The notes beneath the pieces are model-generated. The model did not search any database, had not been told where the DNA came from, and was given only the letters and a program-made list of their open reading frames with translations. The translations under genes and the position numbers were made by a program. Of a stretch of DNA of 64,000 nt, positions 57,961 through 64,000 are shown piece after piece; position 1 is the first letter of the stretch, and every line of letters starts with the position of its first letter. This DNA is from Boswellia sacra (taxonomy: Eukaryota > Streptophyta > Magnoliopsida > Sapindales > Burseraceae): NCBI GenBank assembly GCA_013180625.2, contig SNVD02010487.1, positions 310,001 through 374,000 on the forward strand, read 5' to 3'.

Positions 57961-58509
57961 ATGGATACGATTCTTTCAAACCTTCGTAGACATTTTCCTT
58001 TTCTTCCTCCAAATGCATTGCTCAAAATTTACAAAGCACGGTTTGCAAGGTTAAAATTCCTAATGCTCATGGGTTTACCTGTTGATATACGATGGTTAAT
58101 TGAAGCCAAAGTTCGATTATCTGGTGAATGTTCAAAAGCCTTTGTTTCTTTCATGCCTGGTTTGGGTAAAAGCTCTTACGCAAAAAAGCGAAGAGCAAAT
58201 AAATTACAAGTTTGTCACAAATGTGCACGATGGACCTGTAACAAGCGATGTCGCTCTTTAGGATATGTGTCTGTCAATCGAGAAGATAAGATTCAGTTCA
58301 TTAAGGATGGACTGAGTAAGGAGTCTCTAGATAATATCTTGTTGACTCTTGAGACGCATCCTTGTGGACTTGTGCATCGAGAGATTTTAAGATTATGCAC
58401 ACAATTTCAGGAAGAGCAAGAACGCTATAGTCTCGGGAATCTGACTCAAAACGACCTTGTTTGCCAATTTATAAGAAAATTGGATGGGAAGCATATCCCC
58501 AACTCATAG
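57961..58509 (+). CDS. Carlavirus-type cysteine-rich nucleic-acid-binding protein (NABP-like), intact
   Basis: A 182-residue open frame. Residues 1-60 are helical and end with PVDIRWLIEAKVRL; a basic patch GKSSYAKKRR lies at 69-78; a zinc finger C85-x2-C88-x4-C93-x3-C97 follows; then LGYVSVNREDKIQFIKDGLS and a C-terminal helical region. The order of basic patch, Cys finger and a Y/I-S-x-N-x-(x)-(x)-x-x-FI-x-x-G block is that of the carlavirus NABP family, which binds nucleic acid and can suppress RNA silencing. It has an N-terminal and C-terminal extension relative to that family's usual 90-130 residues. It lies 385 bp after pol and 242 bp before LOG on the same strand. Function in silencing defence is inferred, not shown. 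Confidence 0.7.
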   Translation: MDTILSNLRRHFPFLPPNALLKIYKARFARLKFLMLMGLPVDIRWLIEAKVRLSGECSKAFVSFMPGLGKSSYAKKRRANKLQVCHKCARWTCNKRCRSLGYVSVNREDKIQFIKDGLSKESLDNILLTLETHPCGLVHREILRLCTQFQEEQERYSLGNLTQNDLVCQFIRKLDGKHIPNS

Positions 58510-58751
58510 AAGGTGTTTCAGCCGTTACTGGACGTAAAACCAAAGGAAGATGTGAGCCACAATCACAACTACCTGTACATATGCACGTTTGCTATTATTT
58601 TTGAGTTTCTATTTTATTTTTATTTTCAACGTTTGTCAGACAAACAGTTGAGCTACCTATATAGATGTCATTATTGTACCACCTTTTTGCATTCTATAAA
58701 TACATCTCATGTTCTTCATTTGCATATACATAGTTAGTGAGTTGTATCAAA
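58510..58751 (+). other. Spacer between NABP and LOG in the complete element
   Basis: AT-rich, without the tandem units present in copy A. No promoter can be named with confidence. Confidence 0.4.
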
Positions 58752-59396
58752 ATGGAGGGAACCTCAGCTCGTCGATTCCGAAATATTTGTGTATTTTGTG
58801 GATCTCAGCCTGGTAATGATATAGCTTTTTTAGAAGCAGCTCATAATCTTGGTAAGGTTCTAGCTGAGAGAAAACTTTATTTAATTTATGGGGGAGGTAA
58901 CCGTGGGTTAATGGGGTGTGTGTCAACAACTGCATACTCAAGAGGAAGTCAAGTTTTAGGCAATATTCCTAAAGCTTTAGTTAACGTTGCTGGGAAAATA
59001 GTTGGAGAGGAATTACAGGTCTCATCCATGCATGAACGCATAGCTCGTATGATTGTAAATGCAGATGCCTTTATTGCTTTACCAGGAGGTTTTGGAACAA
59101 TGGAAGAAATCTTTCAAGTTGTCTCTTGGGCCCAACTCAATATCCACCAGAAACCCATAGGTTTGTTGAATGTCAATAATTTCTTTGATTGTTTATTGTG
59201 TTTTGTTAATCAAGCTGTGGAACAAAGGTTTATCTCACAATCAGCACAACGGATCCTTGTCTCTGCCTCAACTGCTGATGAACTAATTGATAAATTGCAA
59301 GCTTTTGTTTATGAACCAGACCCTGAAGCATCTCAAATTAATTGGTCAGTGGAAATGAGCAATAAGGGAAAATTGGATCTGACACTTCGTTTGTAA
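58752..59396 (+). CDS. LOG-like cytokinin riboside 5'-monophosphate phosphoribohydrolase, copy B (retrotransposon-borne)
   Basis: A 214-residue open frame of the LONELY GUY family, near the usual plant length. It converts cytokinin nucleotides to free bases in the cytosol or nucleus if active. Landmarks: RFRNICVFCGS (8-18), the Rossmann motif YGGGNRGLMG (46-55), MHER (93-96, with the conserved Arg), the catalytic signature PGGFGTMEE (111-119), WAQLNIHQKPIGLLNV, and a C-terminus LDLTLRL shared with copy A. An in-frame ATG at 58737 adds five residues; I chose 58752 because it aligns with the start of copy A. There are no introns, unlike host LOG genes, which points to capture through RNA. All motifs I can judge are intact. 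Confidence 0.85.
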   Translation: MEGTSARRFRNICVFCGSQPGNDIAFLEAAHNLGKVLAERKLYLIYGGGNRGLMGCVSTTAYSRGSQVLGNIPKALVNVAGKIVGEELQVSSMHERIARMIVNADAFIALPGGFGTMEEIFQVVSWAQLNIHQKPIGLLNVNNFFDCLLCFVNQAVEQRFISQSAQRILVSASTADELIDKLQAFVYEPDPEASQINWSVEMSNKGKLDLTLRL

Positions 59397-60647
59397 CTTT
59401 TCTTACTTTTGGCTTTGTTCACAATATTTTATTAAGTGTTTTTCAGGTTTGTTTCTCTTGAATAACTAAAGCTTCAGGTGATGTCTCCTATACTTTCTCT
59501 TTCTACATTTAAACATTGAGGGCAATGTTTCGTTCTGGTTGGGGGTAGATAGGAGGCATATGTTTTGCATTGCATTATCTCTTGGTCTGAGAATGGCAGT
59601 GTAAAGAGTTCATTATCTCTTGAGACGCATTCAGAATGGCAGAGTAGGGAGTATAGTTTTGACCTCTTGAAACGCATTCTAACTAGTTGATTTGTTTTTT
59701 ATTTTTGAATTATATTTCATGCACAGCTGCTTATTGCATGTTTTCTCGGTAATTCTTGTCTAAATGGGTTTGTTTTTCTATCTAGGTATGATTTCAAAAT
59801 TATTGGTTTGAGTGATCTTTTCTATTTAGGTTATCAAAGAATGATTTCTGAAATTATTTTGAGCACAATGTTAAGCCTTGTGGTAAGATGGATGATTCAA
59901 TGTATATAGCCAAGAGAATTCTCATGTTTAAGTTCACATTTTTTTTAATCTCACATATCTTTTGTGAGTGAGTGGAGAGGTTGAGAAAACAGCTTACGAA
60001 CTTTCATTGATCCTTTGAATTGATTAATCCTTGTTTAGAATGTCATTACTCGAATTGAGCTAAGGGACGATTCAAGGTGAAATTTCAATTCTTGTGAAAA
60101 AAAACATAAAAAAAAAGAAAAAAAAGAGAAGAAGTTAGTTCGATTCAATAATGTCTTCATTCACTTTTAGAATATAGAAGTTTTATGAAGCAGCCTTTTC
60201 TCATCAAGCTGTATTAATTCACTCAAGATAAATGAAGTCCTAAAGGTAGCATGTTGCAAGAATGATTTGATTCTAAACATTGGATTTTCCTATCTTTGGA
60301 TCAATGTTAGTTGTCTGTCTGTCCTTAAATGTGACCTTTCCTTGAGTGTTTATTCTATTTTCCAACTCCATGAGAGAAATCATAATCTTTTTAAACAGTC
60401 GTTGACCTGTGAGGATATGGAGTTGAGGCTTTTACATAGAGTAATTTTCAAGGCTATATGTGTTGCGGTTCGTGGTAAGAAGGTTTGGCTTGATTCACAT
60501 GTGCTCAGTTTTGGAAGTTATGATTGAAATAACCTTTATAGCAATTGTGATCTTGAACTGACTTTTTGTTTGAAATGCTGAAGTAGTTCTTCATGCTTCA
60601 TTTACGCTTGAATTGCTAGGGACTAGCAATAAGCTGGCTGGGGATTG
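59397..60647 (+). other. 3' non-coding region and polypurine tract of the Athila-like element
   Basis: Contains CTTGARACGCATTC motifs (59618 and 59665), ACATTGAGGGCAATG (about 59513) followed by GGTTGGGGGTAG, an A/G-rich tract (60098-60137), and a CTAGGGACTAGCAATAAGCTGGC block. The purine-rich GGGGA at 60640-60644 next to the LTR is the likely plus-strand primer site. The same landmarks follow LOG copy A. Confidence 0.65.
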
Positions 60648-62075
60648 TGATAAACGCATGAAAGTACACTCTTAAGCATAAATAATTAATGCTAATTGGA
60701 CAGTATTATAAAGCTTTTATGATATTTTAGCATAATTATTTTGCTTATGCCTCTTTTACATTTGTTTCATTTCTTTTGCATTTTCTTTAGTTTTTATCTT
60801 GAAATAAAGTATTGTCCTTAAATTGTGATTAATGGAAATCATTTTTTCAGGTTTAATAAAATGGACACAACTCTCAATCTATAGATCAAAATGGAGAGAT
60901 TATTGAACCTGGAGCAACATGTCTCAATTTTACACAAAGTTGAAGAACAATCAAAAGCCCAAATCCAACATTTGATGGGCCGAAATTGAGACACAACAAA
61001 ACCAAATTGTAGTTGTTTCTCAGCCCGACCCATGTCCAGTATTTGAGCCATATCTCAGAGAATACTTGTCCAAATTGCATGAATCTGGTGGCCCTGGAAA
61101 GCTGAGACAAAATGCTACAACTTCCATGTTTTCCACAAAGCCCAATTCGGTCTATTTGGTGGTCAAAAATCAGCTGCAAGTTGGTGGAATGTTTGGTGGC
61201 CGACAATGTGGAAAAATTGGTGGAGGTTTGGTGTAATAGTTCCATTTCATCACCTATTTAAGGACAACTTGAGGAATTGAATGGGAGGAGAGAAAAAAAT
61301 CATTTGCGTTCACATTTTATCATTGTATATTACAATTCTCTCTTGTATTTTCTTTTTAGAAATGATAAGAATGAATTGTAAGTTAGGCTAGAACTCTTGG
61401 TAAGGCTAGAGATGAACTTGTATGTGTAGTTTATCTATTTCTCCACTTTCATTCTACCTCAAGGGCTATAAAGATTGTATGTTTGTTTATGTGTTAAACT
61501 CTTTCTCATCTTGTGATTTCTTTTTAATCCAGAAATTATAATTCTCAATTTCATATAAATTCAGTTATGCTTTCTTTATGTGATTCATGTTGAATTATAA
61601 TTGTTACTGGTAGTTTCGTTTTATGAGTTAGTCATTTACTACAATATTGTCATATGATATATTGTCGCTCTTGGATAACTTGTAAGGATGAATGTTGTTG
61701 GTAAATATTGATTGTAAAGAGTTTATGCATATCAAATACATGTGTTTATCATTTATGTTATACTATACATATTTTCTGATTGATTGTTTGGGATGTGAAA
61801 CTTTCAATTGAGTTATAATTATTAAATCAAAGTGGGGATTAGATTTACAAAACATATAAGTGATTCTCGATGCCTTACTTCTTAATTACCATCGATTGTT
61901 TCCAATTATTAAACACTGAATTTTCTTTAGAACTAATCACTTCAAAGTTAAATTTTACATTTTTATTATCTTTTTAATATTTTTGTTTTACGAACCTCTT
62001 TTATTGAAGGCCTCCTTATGGATTCGACACCTCAACGTATACTACAATAACCGCGGTATATTTTGGGCGTAACCA
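60648..62075 (+). repeat. 3' LTR of the Athila-like element
   Basis: Starts TGATAAACG and ends GTAACCA, followed by TSD ttcag. It is 1428 bp, like the 5' LTR, with about 28 substitutions between them by eye. Confidence 0.95.
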
Positions 62076-62080
62076 TTCAG

Positions 62081-62597
62081 CGGCCTTCGATAGTGGTAGA
62101 GAAACAATAATCACCATGGAAGACTTTATCATTGACCCAATGATAGGAGTAGACGAACCCAAATATGAGTCACAACCTATGAAATCAACTTGTTGAATGA
62201 TTTCATGAGATTCTTCACATGTAGGCTCCATATCATCATTAGAATTTATCTTGCCCTCAATCTCCATATCACCTCTAGATTCATGTCCATCTTCAAGATC
62301 AGTCTCGCTTTCTTTATCATCTCCACTAGAATCATTACATTCATCGTCATGGTTTTTAAGAGTTGCATAAAAAATCCCTTGTTTTCTATGTTTGGTAGAT
62401 GACTCCAAATTAGGGTCTTGTATTTTGAGAAAGGAAGTTTGTAAGGATTTTAAAGTTGCTAATATTTTTGTCATTCTATATTCCAAAGCATATATCGTAA
62501 TATTTATTGTATTTTCTAAGGCTTGCACCATTAAGAGTATTGAAGTTTGTACTAATAGACACAATGTAGATGTCGACAAGAAGAGTATGGTGGTCAT
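62081..62597 (-). pseudogene. ORF of the truncated small LTR element, interrupted by the Athila insertion
   Basis: It matches the 37812-38495 ORF: ALEN..., SFLKIQDPNLESSTKHR, the acidic DDECNDSSGDDK segment, EESHEIIQQVDFIGCDSYLG, and KAAE at the insertion point. Its remaining C-terminal codons lie on the other side of the Athila element (below 50165). The N-terminus has diverged and lost the MMTRSKK start. Confidence 0.7.
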
Positions 62598-62757
62598 GGT
62601 GAACAGTAACTTCGATGAACAGTACTCATCTGCGAACAGTGATTGTAACTTTTTTTTTTAATTGAATGGGTGACAAAAGATGAAATTGGGGTAAAGTAAG
62701 TTAATAGTGGTGGGAGGTTTAGGGTTTATAGGTTGAACAAAAAAATTAAAGGATAAA

Positions 62758-63369
62758 TAGGTTATACACTCCCCTCCATATTCTTTACCTTCCTTGGAGA
62801 GATGTTAGTATAGATTTCCTTTTAGGATTACCTAAACTGCTAGGAAACATGATTCTATTTTTGTTGTGGTTGATAGGTTTTCTAAAATGGCCCATTTTAT
62901 CCCTTGTTCCAAGACTAGTGATAGTCCACATATAGCTCAACTATTCTTTAAGGAGATTGTCCGTCTCCATGGACTGCCTGTGTCAATTATGTCGAATAGA
63001 GATGTTAAGTTTGTTAGCTACTTTTGGAAGACACTTTGGAAACTGTTTGATACATCTCTTAAGTTCTCTTCAGCTTATCATCCTCAAATCGATGGGCAAA
63101 CTAATGTGGTTAATCATAGCTTGGGGAACTTGCTTCGTTGTGTGGTAGGCGAGAAGTTAGGTAATTGGGATATAATGTTACCTATGGCTGAGTTTGCTTA
63201 TAGTAATGCTATTCATAGGTCAACTAGTAAGAGTCCATTCATGATTGTTTATGGTATTGCACCCCACCGACCCATTAAGCTTGTTCACTTACCCTCTCAC
63301 TACCCTTCTTCAAATTTTGCATCTGATTTTGCCACCTATATGTGTGATTTGCATGTTGAGGTTAGATAA
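62758..63369 (+). pseudogene. Integrase core of the plus-strand chromovirus, catalytic residues lost
   Basis: Resumes with YTPL, then KHDSIFVVVDRFSKMAHFIP, RLHGLPVSIMSNRDVKF and SSAYHPQIDGQTNVVNHSLG. The second catalytic Asp (usual SDRD) is Asn, and the catalytic Glu position (usual GQTE) is Asn. The zinc-binding domain between 49618 and here is mostly deleted. A stop lies at 63367. Confidence 0.8.
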
Positions 63370-63888
63370 ATGATTTCCTTGAGCAGTGATAAATATAGGT
63401 CTGCTGCTAATTTGTATTATAGAGAAAAGGTATTTAAGGAAGGTGATTATGTCGTGGTTCGCCTTGGTCCTTCTCGCTTTCCTAAACAAGCTAACAAGAA
63501 ATTGCAAGCTCGTGCCCATGGCCCATTTAAAGTTAATCATAGGCTTGGTTCTAATGCTTATTTACTTGATTTGTCTTCTGATTAGGGTATCAATCCAATT
63601 TTTAATGTTGCAAACTTGTATCATTACTAAAGACATTTCAAGCCTCCAGCTGTTTTTGACGTTTCTACAGGTTCTCCTACTGTTGTTGTACCTCGTTTGC
63701 CTCCGTTCAATCCTCCACCAAATGATAAGGTTGATTGTATTTTGGATGACCACTTTGTTACTTTTACTACTGGTGGTTTTCGTCATTTCCTTGTTTGTTG
63801 GAAAGGACGACCAACAGATGATGATACTTGGCTTTCTGAGGATGAGCTCCGTCGCATCAATTCCCATGCTTTAGATTTTTACTTATAG
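63370..63888 (+). pseudogene. Integrase C-terminus and chromodomain-like tail, plus-strand chromovirus
   Basis: KYRSAANLYYREKVFKEGDY, VVRLGPSRFP, and ARAHGPFKVNHRLGSNAYLL are the GPF/Y-type module. After a stop at 63583, the tail 63697-63888 ends in FLVCWKGRPTDDDTWLSEDE, a chromodomain-like motif (WKG, then W and E). It is the normal C-terminus of a chromovirus pol. Confidence 0.8.
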
Positions 63889-63917
63889 TCCTACTCATCT
63901 AGAGACGAGTCTTTCTA

Positions 63918-63930
63918 AGTCGGGGGGAAT
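63918..63930 (+). promoter_or_regulatory. Polypurine tract of the plus-strand chromovirus
   Basis: AAGTCGGGGGGAAT directly before the 3' LTR start at 63931 (the purine core is GGGGGGAA). It primes plus-strand cDNA synthesis. Confidence 0.75.
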
Positions 63931-64000
63931 TGATGTAGCATGGCCTATTTTATTATTAGGGTTATTATAGTCTTTTAGTGTTTATTTAATTAGGGTTTAA
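63931..64000 (+). repeat. 3' LTR of the plus-strand chromovirus, truncated by the window end
   Basis: TGATGTAGCATGGCCTATTTT, then TATTATTAGGGTTATTATAG, matches the start of the 5' LTR at 33736. About 70 of 370 bp are inside the window. Confidence 0.85.

Larger units (their letters stand above)
50166..62075 (+). mobile_element. Athila-lineage Ty3/gypsy retrotransposon carrying an NABP-LOG accessory cassette
   Basis: LTRs of 1428 bp each (50166-51593 and 60648-62075) differ at about 28 positions by my count, so they are about 98% identical. TSD ttcag lies at 50161-50165 and 62076-62080. The primer site is complementary to tRNA-Asp, as in Athila. Gag, protease, reverse transcriptase, RNase H and integrase follow in order in the Athila style. 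After the integrase, in the place of the env-like gene of Athila, are a carlavirus-type nucleic-acid-binding protein gene and a LOG gene. Gag-pol carries several stops and frameshifts; the two accessory genes are open. Length is 11.9 kb. Confidence 0.9.
49614..62757 (-). mobile_element. Second, truncated copy of the small non-autonomous LTR element (minus strand), hosting the Athila element
   Basis: On the minus strand it matches 36963-38984. The LTR part is 49620-50013 (about 40 bp short at its outer end), and internal sequence is 50014-50165 and 62081-62757. The 5' LTR and primer site are missing, and no TSD could be found. It lies where the chromovirus integrase has lost most of its zinc-binding region, so the copy's arrival or later repair involved deletions. 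The Athila-like element is inserted in its ORF. Confidence 0.75.
33736..64000 (+). mobile_element. Reina/CRM-like chromovirus (Ty3/gypsy), plus strand, degenerate, with three insertions; runs off the window
   Basis: The 5' LTR is at 33736-34105, the primer site at 34109, and a gag start at 34991. Gag continues at 44508, with protease and reverse transcriptase to 46440, RNase H to 47030 and again from 49366, then integrase from 62758, a chromodomain-like tail to 63888 and a 3' LTR start at 63931. The interruptions are a Pack-CACTA (35658-44504), a LINE (47044-49352) and a small LTR element (about 49614-62757). It has many stops and lost catalytic residues, so it is dead. It is the outer layer of nest 2. 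Confidence 0.85.

Noticed and set aside
57961..58509. Endogenous carlavirus integration
   Set aside because: No replicase, triple gene block or coat protein sequence is nearby. The gene sits within the LTR boundaries of a retrotransposon and recurs there with LOG.
57576..60647. Athila env-like gene
   Set aside because: The space usually used by it holds the NABP and LOG genes. I see no transmembrane or env-type frame.

Overview
This window is transposable-element-rich nuclear DNA of a flowering plant, probably a eudicot. It is AT-rich and has intron-bearing fragments of plant genes (14-3-3, midasin, an RH7-type DEAD-box helicase), tRNA-Asp and tRNA-iMet primer sites, Ty3/gypsy elements of several plant lineages, CACTA transposons, a plant L1-type LINE and a tRNA-derived SINE. 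I see no intact ordinary host gene.

Two large nests fill most of the window. Nest 1 (4476-26666) is five layers deep: a MITE is split by a solo LTR (+), which is split by a Tekay/Del-like chromovirus (-), which is split in its reverse transcriptase by a CACTA element (10015-21447). The CACTA element contains a segment of an Athila-like retroelement with a broken viral-type nucleic-acid-binding-protein gene and a full-length LONELY GUY (LOG) reading frame. Most layers were delimited by target-site duplications: ttta, atatg, gtgac and gat.

Between the nests (26667-33735) are a 370-bp solo LTR, a perfect 108-bp tandem duplication, a SINE and otherwise unassigned DNA. Nest 2 (33736 to beyond the window end) is a Reina/CRM-like chromovirus (+). 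It is interrupted by a Pack-CACTA carrying host gene fragments (35658-44504, itself holding a small non-autonomous LTR element), by a LINE derivative that kept only ORF1 (47044-49352), and by a second, truncated copy of the small LTR element (about 49614-62757).

Inside that second copy sits the most interesting object: a structurally complete Athila-lineage retrotransposon at 50166-62075, with 1428-bp LTRs, TSD ttcag and a tRNA-Asp primer site. Where Athila elements usually have an env-like gene, it carries two extra open genes. The first (57961-58509) is a small cysteine-rich protein resembling the nucleic-acid-binding, silencing-suppressor-type proteins of carlaviruses. The second (58752-59396) is an intronless LOG, the cytokinin-activating phosphoribohydrolase. 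The same pair in the same order, about one third diverged in LOG, occurs in Nest 1. A retrotransposon lineage that inherits a viral-type anti-silencing gene plus a cytokinin-activating enzyme is the candidate undescribed system here. Function is inferred from motifs only.
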